DNA from: JAUILA01 sp964563925
GTDB taxonomy: Bacteria; Bacteroidota; Bacteroidia; Cytophagales; Cyclobacteriaceae
DNA length: 64,000 nt
NCBI GenBank assembly: GCA_964563925.1
Contig: CAZLZD010000017.1
Span: forward strand, 1-64,000
Direction of reading: 5' to 3'
In this document: in pieces, positions 26,266 to 35,761 of the stretch
How the letters are laid out: each line of letters starts with the position of its first letter
How positions within the stretch are numbered: the stretch's first letter is position 1
Notes under the pieces: generated by a model
What the model saw: the letters and a program-made list of their open reading frames with translations, nothing else
Databases searched by the model: none
What the model was told of the DNA's origin: nothing
Program-made: the position numbers and the translations under genes

Positions 26266-28971
26266 ATGAGATACCTTTTCACGCTCCTGCTTCTTATCTC
26301 CCTTCTCACGGTGAGCCAGCGTTTGAGAGCCTCCCATATCCGGGCCGGGGAAATCCGGATCGAACGCCCTGACTGCGAAACGCGCACCGTGCTGATCCAC
26401 CTGACGGGCTATGTGGACCCTGGCTCTTCCATATTGTTCGGGGAAGGAATCCTGAGCCTTGGCGATGGCAATATCGTCGTGGTTCCAGAGCTGACCGCCG
26501 AAGAATTGCCGGGATATCCGGGCGTAGGGGTGGTCCGGTATACGGTGGAGCACACCTATCTTTCGGACGGACAATACAGGGTAAGCTACCAGGAACCAAA
26601 CCGAAATCCCGGTACGGTAAACATGCTCAATGCCGAGGTCACCAGCTTTTACACTGAATCTGTCACAGAGGTCAGGCGCGGCGAGGTGTGCAATAACACC
26701 CCGGTCCTGAATGTGCCACCCATCGACCGGGGGTGTGCGTCCCAGTTGTTTGCCCATATTCCTGGTGCAGAAGATCCGGACGGCGACAGCCTGGTATATT
26801 CGCTGGCCGTCCCGCTGCAGGGTCCGGATCAGGAGGTGCAAGGATTTCGCGAATTGCTGGAGTTCAGCGAACAAAGCGAGACCGGGGGGTCGCCTGTTGT
26901 GCGTATAAACCCGGAAAGTGGTTTGCTTACCTGGGACAGCCCGGGGGTGGCGGGAGAATTTGCAGTGGCCATCCGGATCCGGGAATACCGGCTGATCGAG
27001 GGTGTGGCCACACTGGTAGGCACGACAATCCGGGACATGCAGATCCTGGTGGGTGATTGCAGCAACCGGAGGCCGCGCATTTTTCCGACCCTCGATACCT
27101 GTATTGTAGCAGGGCAGACCTTTACCTTTCCCTTGCAGGTGGTGGATCCCGACGGGGATGAGTTTCAACTCGAATTATTCGGACCGGTTGCCGGCCATCC
27201 GGGATTTTCGTTAAATCCACCAGCGGTTATTTCCCCCGGATCCCTGAACGTTTACAGTCCGCGATGGGAAACCTCCTGTGCGGATGTGCGGGCCAATCCT
27301 TATCAGATCATATTTAAAGCCTCGGAGGTATCCGGACAAAAGCTAGCTTCTTTTGCCGTATGGAATATCCGTGTGCTCGCACCAGCCCCTCAGGCACGTA
27401 CGGTATCGCTGGATCCCGGGGGTGTTTTGCTGGAGTGGGATCCCTATGCCCAGTGTGATGAGACGTCGTCAATTGAGGTGTACCGGAAGGTGGGTAATTC
27501 GGGGTATGACCCGGAGAATTGCGAACGCGGCGTAAGGTCCGGATTCACGCGGATCGCTTCCCTGCCTGCAGGGGCCACGGAATACCTGGATACCCAATTG
27601 ATCCCGGCGGCCAAATTCTGTTACAGGCTGGTGGCAGTGATGAACAACGGGACCGGGAGCAAGCCTTCAAACGAAATTTGTTATGAATTTATTCCTGCCA
27701 CCCGCCCGGTTATCACCCACGTATCAGTCACCCAAACCGATACCGAGCTGGGATCCACCGTGGTTTCGTGGCGGGAACCCTCAAGCCTGCAGATCAGCCA
27801 GCGTCCGTGGAGGTATGTGCTGGAAAGGCAGGAAAATAATACATTCATTCCTGTAGATACACTTTTCAGGGCCACCTATACCGCTGACAGCCTGGCGCTG
27901 AGTGACTCAGGACTTAATACGCTTGAAAATCCGTATATCTATCGCATACGGCTGGATATTCCCGGAGCCGGTGAGCCGGTAAGATATTCTGAAAATGCAT
28001 CGTCAGTCTGGCTTGAGACCCGGTTGACCGGTTCGGAAATCAGCCTGGACTGGTCGGCCGAAGTGCCCTGGTCCAACCTGATTGCCGGACTTGATCATCG
28101 GGTTTACCGGGGAGACCCGGAGGATGAGGCCTTGCTGGTCAGGGTAAATCCCCTGACCTCCGGGTTTACCTACCTGGATAACCTGGATATTGACCCGGAA
28201 CAATTGTACTGTTACCGTGTCGCAACCTATGGAAGTTATGGCAACGACGTGATTCCCGGACCGTTTGTAAGTTATTCCCAGGTAAGCTGCACTGTGGAAG
28301 ACGATGGCATACCACCGGCCCCGGTAACCATTATCTCGCAACCGGCATCCTGCAGCGAGCTTTTTGCTGATGGTAGCGGACCGTCGGGAAACCTTATTCA
28401 ATGGGAAACCACCGATAAATATGTTCGGCTCTATGAGGTTTATTATAAAGAATCCCTGACCGGTGAATACGTATTGCTGGCAAAGACCACCGACACCGCG
28501 TTTGAGCATAACCGGGAGAATACCGGACTGCCGGCATCGGTAAAAGGATGCTACCGGATCAGGGCAGTGGACTATTTCGGGAACCGGGGTGAGCTTAGCC
28601 AGGAATATTGTGTGGACCATTGCGTGCAGTTTGTTTTACCCAACGTGTTTACGCCAAATAACGATGGTTGTAATGACAGGTTACGGGTTATCAGCAGGGA
28701 CAATATCAACCCGGGATGTAATACCGAATTATACCCACTGCTGAATTCAAGGTATGTGGAGGAGTTTGATATCCGAATCTATAACCGCTGGGGGCAGCTG
28801 GTTTATTCGGCGAATAATGAGGATACCGACACATTTGCCTGGGACGGACTCGATCATGCCAACAGGGAAGTGCCCGGAGGCGTGTACTTTTTCCAGGCTG
28901 AAGTGAGGTTTGACCAGCTTGATCCATCGGGCATTGAGGCGGTTACCGGCTGGGTGCATATTCTTCGCTGA
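26266..28971 (+). CDS. Large secreted protein with a type IX secretion (type B) gliding-motility-associated C-terminal domain
   Basis: 901 residues with a signal peptide (to about residue 22). The body is rich in beta-sandwich sequence, including a PDGDEFQLELFG cadherin-like turn and fibronectin-type segments (about 370-620). The last 90 residues are the gliding-motility-associated C-terminal sorting domain: VLPNVFTPNNDGCNDRL, FDIRIYNRWGQLVY and WDGLDHANREVPGGVYFF. It is therefore exported by the type IX system and held at the cell surface or released. The ligand is unknown. No other gliding genes are adjacent. Confidence 0.9.
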   Translation: MRYLFTLLLLISLLTVSQRLRASHIRAGEIRIERPDCETRTVLIHLTGYVDPGSSILFGEGILSLGDGNIVVVPELTAEELPGYPGVGVVRYTVEHTYLSDGQYRVSYQEPNRNPGTVNMLNAEVTSFYTESVTEVRRGEVCNNTPVLNVPPIDRGCASQLFAHIPGAEDPDGDSLVYSLAVPLQGPDQEVQGFRELLEFSEQSETGGSPVVRINPESGLLTWDSPGVAGEFAVAIRIREYRLIEGVATLVGTTIRDMQILVGDCSNRRPRIFPTLDTCIVAGQTFTFPLQVVDPDGDEFQLELFGPVAGHPGFSLNPPAVISPGSLNVYSPRWETSCADVRANPYQIIFKASEVSGQKLASFAVWNIRVLAPAPQARTVSLDPGGVLLEWDPYAQCDETSSIEVYRKVGNSGYDPENCERGVRSGFTRIASLPAGATEYLDTQLIPAAKFCYRLVAVMNNGTGSKPSNEICYEFIPATRPVITHVSVTQTDTELGSTVVSWREPSSLQISQRPWRYVLERQENNTFIPVDTLFRATYTADSLALSDSGLNTLENPYIYRIRLDIPGAGEPVRYSENASSVWLETRLTGSEISLDWSAEVPWSNLIAGLDHRVYRGDPEDEALLVRVNPLTSGFTYLDNLDIDPEQLYCYRVATYGSYGNDVIPGPFVSYSQVSCTVEDDGIPPAPVTIISQPASCSELFADGSGPSGNLIQWETTDKYVRLYEVYYKESLTGEYVLLAKTTDTAFEHNRENTGLPASVKGCYRIRAVDYFGNRGELSQEYCVDHCVQFVLPNVFTPNNDGCNDRLRVISRDNINPGCNTELYPLLNSRYVEEFDIRIYNRWGQLVYSANNEDTDTFAWDGLDHANREVPGGVYFFQAEVRFDQLDPSGIEAVTGWVHILR

Positions 28972-28973
28972 AG

Positions 28974-28997
28974 TAATCTTCTTCGGGATTAGTTTTT
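28974..28997 (+). terminator. Weak terminator candidate after the type IX secreted protein
   Basis: A five-base stem (TAATC 28974-28978 / GATTA 28987-28991) with an eight-base loop is followed by G and five Ts. The stem is short, so this is tentative. Confidence 0.3.
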
Positions 28998-29096
28998 AGA
29001 AACAGGGACGGGTAAGCGGTTGCTTCCTTCACTGACCGGTATATGGATTTTTCTTATTTGTGGTTAAATTTCACAATGACTCTAACACCCTTTCCA

Positions 29097-32000
29097 ATGA
29101 AATACTTCATACCACTATTTGGGGCCCTGTTTCTATATACAGCCAGCCTTGCACAGATCAGCGCCCGCCTGATGCGCTATCCCGATGTTTCAAGTACCCA
29201 TATTACCTTCGTGTACGGAGATGATATATGGATTGTCGCTAAATCAGGGGGAGTTGCCTCGCGGCTCAGTTCACCTGCCGGGGAGGAAATGCTCCCGAAA
29301 TTCTCACCAGACGGTTCTAAAATTGCCTATTCGGCCAATTATGACGGCAATATGGATGTCTATGTCATTGATGCCATGGGAGGTGTGCCTGCCAGGCTTA
29401 CCTATCACGGTATGGCCGACCGGACCCTCGGATGGCATCCTGATGGCAGCCGGGTCCTGTTTGCCAGTTCCCGTGAGAGCGGCCGTCAGCGTTACAGCCA
29501 GTTTTATACCATCCCGTCTTCCGGCGGCATGCCTGACAAGCTTCCGGTACCCTACGGGGAATTCGCCAGCTTCTCACCTGATGGAAATAAGATTGCCTTT
29601 ACCGACCGTTCACGTGTACAAAGGACCTGGAAGCGCTACCGGGGAGGTACGGCACCGGATATCCACGTGTTTGACCTGGCTTCCGGAGAAACTGAAAACA
29701 TTACCACCAATGATGCCAATGACGAACTCCCGATGTGGAGCGGACAGACCATTTATTTTCTGTCAGACCAGGGCCCGGAACAGCGGGCCAATATCTGGAA
29801 GCATGACCTGAACACAGGGACCTCTTCCCAGCTGACCCGCTTTACTGATTTTGACATTCATTTTCCTTCAGCCGGGCCGGAGGAAATTGTATTCCAGGCC
29901 GGAGATCAGCTGTATCTGTTGAATCTGCAAACCGAGGAATATTCTCCGGTAAACATCCAGGTCATCTACGACCAGGCGGCCCTGATGCCTGAAATGCGAC
30001 AGGTCGCATCCATGATCCAGGACGCCACCCTCTCGCCGGATGGCAAGCGTGTGGTGGTGCAGGCGCGTGGCGAATTATTCTCCCTGCCTGCCAGTGAAGG
30101 GTATGTGGCCAATATTTCCCAGACTTCCGGGGCAGCCGAACGCTCACCTGCATGGTCACCGGACGGCAAGACACTTGCCTGCTGGAGCGATCGGCAGGGA
30201 GAATACCAGCTGACGCTGTACGATATGGCCGGGACCAGCCCACCCCGGGTGGCAGGGAATTTCGCAGAAGGATTCCGGTATAACATATACTGGTCGCCCG
30301 ACAGCCGGAAGATTGCGTTTATCAATCAGGCGATGGAAATTCAGATCATGGACGTTGGGTCCGGGCAGGTTACGACCGTTGACAAGGCTAAATACATGTT
30401 TCACGGCGGACTCGCCGGATTTTCCTTTTCCTGGTCACCCGACAGCCGATGGGTCGCCTATTCACGGGAAATGACCCGGGTGGCGCAGGCATTGTTTGCG
30501 TACGACACGGAGAATGAAGAGCTGCACCAGCTGACCTCCGGGTATTATAACGACATGAACCCGGCCTTCAGCCGGGATGGTAAATACCTGTATTATCAGA
30601 CCTTCAGGAGTTACCGGCCGGTCTATTCAGATCTTGACAATACGTTTGTATACCCGAATGCATCCATGATCGCGGTGGCTACCCTGACCGAGTCAGGAAA
30701 ATCACCGCTGGAGGTTAAAAACGATGTGGTTTCCCTGAAGGATGACCAACAGGAAGAAGAGAAAAAGCCCGAAGAGAAAAAGTCGAAAAAAGGGAAGGAA
30801 AGTGACGAAAAGAAAGAGGAGAATGCGGTCACCCCGGTATCCATCGATGTTTCCGGATTTGAAAACCGGGTGGAGCTGCTCGGGGTGGATCCCGGAAATT
30901 ACCGGAATTTCTCAGCCGCAGAGAATAAACTGATTTTTGTCCAGGGCCCGAATTCCGGGTCTCCGAATGGGTCCTCTGCTGCACTTAAATACTATGATTT
31001 CGGGGAGCGGGAGGTAAAGACGATCATGGAAGGAGTGGGAGGATATGTGCTGTCTGCCGACGGTAAAAGCCTTCTTATTATGAAGAACGGGGCGCTGGCA
31101 GTCATTCCGGTCAAGGAAGGGGCGACCATGGACAAAAAGGTGCCCATTCAGGATATGACCATGATGGTGAATCCGAAGGAAGAATGGAAACAGCTGTTTG
31201 CCGATACGTGGCGGCTGGAACGTGATTACTTCTACGATCCGAATATGCACGGGGTGGACTGGGATGCCATGAAGGAACGTTACGGAGCCCTGGTCGAACA
31301 GGCAAACTCGCGTACCGATGTCAATTTTATTATCGGCGAGCTCATTGGTGAGCTGAATGCCTCCCATACCTATCGCGGAGGAGGTGATCTGGAAAACACA
31401 AAAAGGATGAACGTCGGGTACCTTGGTGCTGATTTTAGCGCCGAAAACGGGCGCTACAGAATTGCCAGCATTGTAAATGGAGCCGACTGGGACGTGGAGG
31501 CCCGCTCACCGCTCATGAAGCCAGGGGTGCAGGTAAGTGAAGGCGATTATCTGCTGGCAGTGAATGGCCGGCAGGTGGATACGAGCCGTCCGGTGCATGC
31601 CTGGTTCCAGGGATTGGCTGAGACACCGGTGGAACTCACCGTAGGAAGTTCACCTTCCATGGACAATGCACGTACCGTTGTGGTGGAGCCACTTGGTTCG
31701 GAGACACGCCTGAGGCACCTGGCATGGATTGAAAATAACCGAAAGAGGGTGGAGGAAGCCACCGACGGCAGGGTCGGATATGTATATGTGCGGAGTACCG
31801 GGCTGGACGGACAGAATGAACTTATTCGCCAGTACTATGCCCAACTGAATAAGGAAGCCATGATCATTGATGAGCGCTTTAACAGCGGGGGTCAGATCCC
31901 GGACCGGTTTATTGAGATGCTGAACCGCAAGCCACTTGCATTCTGGGCAGTGCGTGACGGGGAGGACTGGGCCTGGCCTCCGGTAGCCAATTTTGGTCCG

Positions 32001-32381
32001 AAGGTCATGCTCATCAACGGGTTCAGCGGTTCCGGCGGAGATGCATTTCCGGATTATTTCAGGAAAGCCGGACTTGGACCTCTGGTAGGAACCCGGACCT
32101 GGGGCGGTTTAATTGGAATTTCCGGAGCCCCTGCGCTTATTGACAATGGTTCAGTAACCGTACCGACCTTCCGGATGTATGACCCGGACGGGACCTGGTT
32201 CAAGGAAGGCCATGGGGTGGATCCGGACGTGGAGGTACAGGAAGATTTTGACAAGCTGGCAGAAGGTGTGGATGTACAGCTTGAAGCCGGCATTGACCAG
32301 GTAATGCAATTACTGAACAGCCGGAACGCATTTAAGAAACCGGCAAGACCTGAATACGAAGATAGAACGACAAATGAATAA
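29097..32381 (+). CDS. Tricorn-like S41 peptidase with PD40 propeller (first of a tandem pair)
   Basis: 1094 residues from the ATG at 29097, which begins the signal peptide KYFIPLFGALFLYTASLAQ; an earlier ATG would add 18 residues in front of it. Layout: TolB/PD40 propellers (about 25-320 and 330-540), a very charged linker (QQEEEKKPEEKKSKKGKE), then tricorn core, PDZ (GVQVSEGDYLLAVNG) and the S41 domain. Catalytic-site motifs are ASHTYRGG, GFSGSGGDAFPDYF with the nucleophile serine, and KEGHGVDPD with the glutamate. It likely degrades peptides in the periplasm. Its stop overlaps the start of the next paralogue by eight bases. Confidence 0.9.
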   Translation: MKYFIPLFGALFLYTASLAQISARLMRYPDVSSTHITFVYGDDIWIVAKSGGVASRLSSPAGEEMLPKFSPDGSKIAYSANYDGNMDVYVIDAMGGVPARLTYHGMADRTLGWHPDGSRVLFASSRESGRQRYSQFYTIPSSGGMPDKLPVPYGEFASFSPDGNKIAFTDRSRVQRTWKRYRGGTAPDIHVFDLASGETENITTNDANDELPMWSGQTIYFLSDQGPEQRANIWKHDLNTGTSSQLTRFTDFDIHFPSAGPEEIVFQAGDQLYLLNLQTEEYSPVNIQVIYDQAALMPEMRQVASMIQDATLSPDGKRVVVQARGELFSLPASEGYVANISQTSGAAERSPAWSPDGKTLACWSDRQGEYQLTLYDMAGTSPPRVAGNFAEGFRYNIYWSPDSRKIAFINQAMEIQIMDVGSGQVTTVDKAKYMFHGGLAGFSFSWSPDSRWVAYSREMTRVAQALFAYDTENEELHQLTSGYYNDMNPAFSRDGKYLYYQTFRSYRPVYSDLDNTFVYPNASMIAVATLTESGKSPLEVKNDVVSLKDDQQEEEKKPEEKKSKKGKESDEKKEENAVTPVSIDVSGFENRVELLGVDPGNYRNFSAAENKLIFVQGPNSGSPNGSSAALKYYDFGEREVKTIMEGVGGYVLSADGKSLLIMKNGALAVIPVKEGATMDKKVPIQDMTMMVNPKEEWKQLFADTWRLERDYFYDPNMHGVDWDAMKERYGALVEQANSRTDVNFIIGELIGELNASHTYRGGGDLENTKRMNVGYLGADFSAENGRYRIASIVNGADWDVEARSPLMKPGVQVSEGDYLLAVNGRQVDTSRPVHAWFQGLAETPVELTVGSSPSMDNARTVVVEPLGSETRLRHLAWIENNRKRVEEATDGRVGYVYVRSTGLDGQNELIRQYYAQLNKEAMIIDERFNSGGQIPDRFIEMLNRKPLAFWAVRDGEDWAWPPVANFGPKVMLINGFSGSGGDAFPDYFRKAGLGPLVGTRTWGGLIGISGAPALIDNGSVTVPTFRMYDPDGTWFKEGHGVDPDVEVQEDFDKLAEGVDVQLEAGIDQVMQLLNSRNAFKKPARPEYEDRTTNE

Positions 32382-35300
32382 GCTAATAATTTCAGTACTG
32401 GTGGCATGTCTTGGTGTCTTGCCACTATGTGTCACCGCACAGATAAGTGCCAAGCTCATGCGGGATCCGGATGTTTCGGACAGCCAGATAGCCTTCGTTT
32501 ACGGGGGAGACATATGGCTGGCACCTAAATCAGGCGGGACGGCCATTCAACTCACTGATTCGCCAGGCGAAGAGTCCTTCCCGCGATTCTCGCCCGACGG
32601 TAAGGAAATTGCCTTTACCGCTAGCTACCAGGGAAACAGTGATATCTACGTAATGCCCGTTACCGGCGGCATACCGCATCGTGTTACCTACGAGTCACAC
32701 TACGACAGGATGCTGGACTGGCATCCGGATGGACAACAGTTGCTGTTCGCTTCAACCCGGCATAGCGGTCCCAGGAATACCAGGCAATTTTTCGTTGTGG
32801 ATAAATCGGGCGGACTGGCGGAAAGGCTTCCGGTTCCCTATGGTGACCTGGCCAGCTACAGTCCGTCAGGCGATCAGCTTGTATACGTTCAGCGAATAGC
32901 CGAGAATTATCCGTTTAAACGGTACAGGGGCGGATTAGCGACCGATGTGATCATTTTCGACCTTGTTGATAAGACTGCTCGGCGCATCACCGAGAATGAT
33001 GCCACGGACGGAAAACCGGCCTGGCATGGTGATCATATATATTTTGTATCAGACCAGGCATCTAATATGCGAAGAAACGTCTGGGTCCATGATACAGGTA
33101 GCGGGGAGAACCGGCAGCTGACCGAATTTGCAGACATGGATGTGAACTATATGACCGATGGCCCTGATGATCTCATCTTTGAGGCAGGCGGCGATCTGTA
33201 CGTGATGTCCCTGTCTGACATGGCCTTTGCACCGGTAAAGATCAACGTGGTCAGTGATCTTGCGCTGGAAATGCCCAAAACCCTTTCCACCGGGAATATG
33301 ATCAACGGGTATTCTGTCTCACCTGACGGGAAACGAATTGCGTTTGAGGCCCGCGGGGATATTTATAATGTCCCGGCTGAGAATGGATACACACTTAATT
33401 ACACCAACAGCAGCGGTGCATTTGACCGGGATCCTTCGTGGTCGCCGGATGGAAAACATATCGCTTACTGGAGTGATGCCGACGGTGAGTACCAGCTCTA
33501 TTTGCAGGAGACGAAAAGCGGTGGTGCGGCCAGAAAGCTTACCAGCAGGAAGGATGGATTCGGATATAATCTCTTTTGGTCCCCGGACAGCCGGAAAATT
33601 GCTTTTGTGGAACATACCGGAGATATGAAAGTGGTCGATGTGGCCTCCGGCCAGACAGTTGTGTTTGATAATACCGACTGGGACCTGGGGCATGGCGGTT
33701 ATTACGGAGTCACATTCGGGTGGTCTCCCGACAGCAAATGGATCGCGTATGCCAAAGGACTGGAAAACGGAAATTCGGCGATATTCCTTTACAACCTGGG
33801 AAGTGAGGCCGGTCGTCAGGCAACAAGCGCCTTCTATAACAATTTTAATCCTGTATTCTCTCAGGATGGCAAATACCTTTACTTTCTTACCCAACGCAAC
33901 CTGCAGGCTGCCTACAGCAGCATGGGAGACGGAACATGGATATATCCCAACAGCACCCTGATTGCTGCGGTGGGACTTACCAGTGAGGTTCCGTCCCTGG
34001 TGGCCCCGAAGAACGATGTGAGTGGGGAGGAAGAGGACAAGAAGAATGACGAGAAGAAGGAGGAAGGAGAAGCGCCGCAGGTACACATCGATCTGGATCA
34101 GTTCGAATCTAGGATGACTGTTCTGCCGCCCTCTGCCGGGAACCTTTCCCAGCTCATGCCGGCGGAAGGAAAGATCATTTATATGAGATATCCCAACACC
34201 GGTTCGGAAACCCAGGATGCGAAACTTCAGTATTACGACATTGGTGAAAGAAAGGAAGAGACGATCCTGACTGGTGTACAGGGGGCAGATTTGAGCGAAA
34301 ACGGCAATGCCATTCTGGTACGGTCATCCGGCCGGTATGGGGTTATTAAACCCGCACCGGGTCAACGCGTGGAGAAACCTGTTTCCACTGAAAATATGTC
34401 CATGACAATGTATCCCAGGCAGGAATGGACGCAAATATTTAACGATACCTGGAGAAGATACCGTGACTTTTTCTACGATCCCGGGATGCAGCAGGTTGAC
34501 TGGCAGGCTATGAAAGATCAGTATGGTCCGCTGGTGAATGATGCGCGATCCCGGATTGATGTCAGCAACATTCTCGTGGAGCTGATCTCCGAACTAAGTG
34601 CCGGCCATACCTATGCGGGTGGCGGCGATACTGAAAATGTTCCTTTTCGCATGACAGGCTACCTTGGCATAGACTGGGCAAAGGATAAGGGTCAGTACAA
34701 GATTGCCCGTATTATTGAGGCAGCCCAATGGGATAATGAGGTGCGGTCACCGTTCCATGAGCCTGGTGTACAGGTTAGCGAAGGGGATTTTATCCATTCG
34801 GTGAACGGGGTGCCGCTGGATCCCGATAAGGACCCCTATGCGGCATTTGAAGGACTCGGAAACAAGACGGTAGTCCTGCGTGTAAGCAAGGACGGAAACG
34901 AAGAATCGGTAAGGGAGGTAATTGTCCGGACACTGAATCCGGGAGAAGAATCCAGGTTAAGGCACCTGGCATGGATTGAAGACAACCGCAGGAAAGTGGA
35001 TGAGCTTTCCGGTGGCCGCCTGGCTTATTTGTATATGCCCAATACAGGGGGGCTAGGGCAGCAGGAATTAATGCGGATGTTTTACGGACAGATTGAGAAG
35101 GACGGCTTTATTATTGATGAACGTTTTAACGGAGGAGGTCAGTTGAGTGACCGGTTCATGGAAATGCTTACCCGACCCACCCTTTTCAATTTACACTGGC
35201 GACATGGCAAAGATCACCAGTGGCCATTAAAGGCCAATGACGGACCGAAAGCGATGCTGATCAATGGGTCGGCAGGATCAGGGGGTGATGCATTCCCGTG

Positions 35301-35643
35301 GGCGTTTCAGGTACTGGATGCAGGGCCGATAATCGGGGAGCGTACGCTGGGAATTCTGGTGGGGCCGGCAACCGGTCATTCACTGGTTGACGGGGGCTTC
35401 ATCACGGTCCCTGGAGCACGTTTGTACCAGAATAACGGCGAATGGTTCTGGGAGGGTTATGGCGTATCGCCTGACTTTGAAGTTTGGGATGATCCGGAAA
35501 AGCTAGCCGCAGGGACTGACCCCCAGTTGGAAAAAGCGGTTGAGGAGGTGCTGAAATTACTTGAGGCAAACCCGAATACACTGACGCCGGCCCCTGCCTA
35601 CGAAGACAGGACGGCGGAAGGGCTTAACGGCGGTCCCCGCTAG
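32374..35643 (+). CDS. Tricorn-like S41 peptidase with PD40 propeller (second of a tandem pair)
   Basis: 1089 residues with a signal peptide and the same domain order as its upstream neighbour, from which it clearly arose by duplication (shared openings such as QISAKLMRDPDVSDSQ). The acidic linker is shorter (EEEDKKNDEKKEEGEA). The nucleophile region is kept (GSAGSGGDAFPWAF) and the glutamate loop reads WEGYGVSPD. The serine next to the catalytic histidine in the first copy (ASHTY) is glycine here (AGHTY), and RTWGG is changed to RTLGI, so specificity or activity may differ. The two genes form one transcription unit. Confidence 0.88.
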   Translation: MNKLIISVLVACLGVLPLCVTAQISAKLMRDPDVSDSQIAFVYGGDIWLAPKSGGTAIQLTDSPGEESFPRFSPDGKEIAFTASYQGNSDIYVMPVTGGIPHRVTYESHYDRMLDWHPDGQQLLFASTRHSGPRNTRQFFVVDKSGGLAERLPVPYGDLASYSPSGDQLVYVQRIAENYPFKRYRGGLATDVIIFDLVDKTARRITENDATDGKPAWHGDHIYFVSDQASNMRRNVWVHDTGSGENRQLTEFADMDVNYMTDGPDDLIFEAGGDLYVMSLSDMAFAPVKINVVSDLALEMPKTLSTGNMINGYSVSPDGKRIAFEARGDIYNVPAENGYTLNYTNSSGAFDRDPSWSPDGKHIAYWSDADGEYQLYLQETKSGGAARKLTSRKDGFGYNLFWSPDSRKIAFVEHTGDMKVVDVASGQTVVFDNTDWDLGHGGYYGVTFGWSPDSKWIAYAKGLENGNSAIFLYNLGSEAGRQATSAFYNNFNPVFSQDGKYLYFLTQRNLQAAYSSMGDGTWIYPNSTLIAAVGLTSEVPSLVAPKNDVSGEEEDKKNDEKKEEGEAPQVHIDLDQFESRMTVLPPSAGNLSQLMPAEGKIIYMRYPNTGSETQDAKLQYYDIGERKEETILTGVQGADLSENGNAILVRSSGRYGVIKPAPGQRVEKPVSTENMSMTMYPRQEWTQIFNDTWRRYRDFFYDPGMQQVDWQAMKDQYGPLVNDARSRIDVSNILVELISELSAGHTYAGGGDTENVPFRMTGYLGIDWAKDKGQYKIARIIEAAQWDNEVRSPFHEPGVQVSEGDFIHSVNGVPLDPDKDPYAAFEGLGNKTVVLRVSKDGNEESVREVIVRTLNPGEESRLRHLAWIEDNRRKVDELSGGRLAYLYMPNTGGLGQQELMRMFYGQIEKDGFIIDERFNGGGQLSDRFMEMLTRPTLFNLHWRHGKDHQWPLKANDGPKAMLINGSAGSGGDAFPWAFQVLDAGPIIGERTLGILVGPATGHSLVDGGFITVPGARLYQNNGEWFWEGYGVSPDFEVWDDPEKLAAGTDPQLEKAVEEVLKLLEANPNTLTPAPAYEDRTAEGLNGGPR

Positions 35644-35660
35644 CCCCGGTTTCATAGCGT

Positions 35661-35693
35661 ATTCCCGGGCAGTCTCTTGAACGGTCCGGGAAT
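35661..35693 (+). terminator. Candidate terminator after the tricorn pair
   Basis: ATTCCCGG (35661-35668) pairs perfectly with CCGGGAAT (35686-35693) across a 17-base loop. A T-rich stretch follows but the clean T-run starts about 15 bases later, so efficiency is uncertain. Confidence 0.4.
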
Positions 35694-35761
35694 AATTTAT
35701 TCTGCAATTTTTTCTTGTCTCGGGGCGATTTTTGATATTTGCCACCCTTTACATTGAATCT

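Noticed and set aside
29043..29096. Longer start for the first tricorn-like protein at 29043
   Set aside because: It would place 18 residues ahead of the signal peptide that begins at 29097.
33319..34086. 255-codon open frame antisense to the second tricorn-like gene
   Set aside because: Lies wholly within a strongly supported gene and encodes no recognisable domain.
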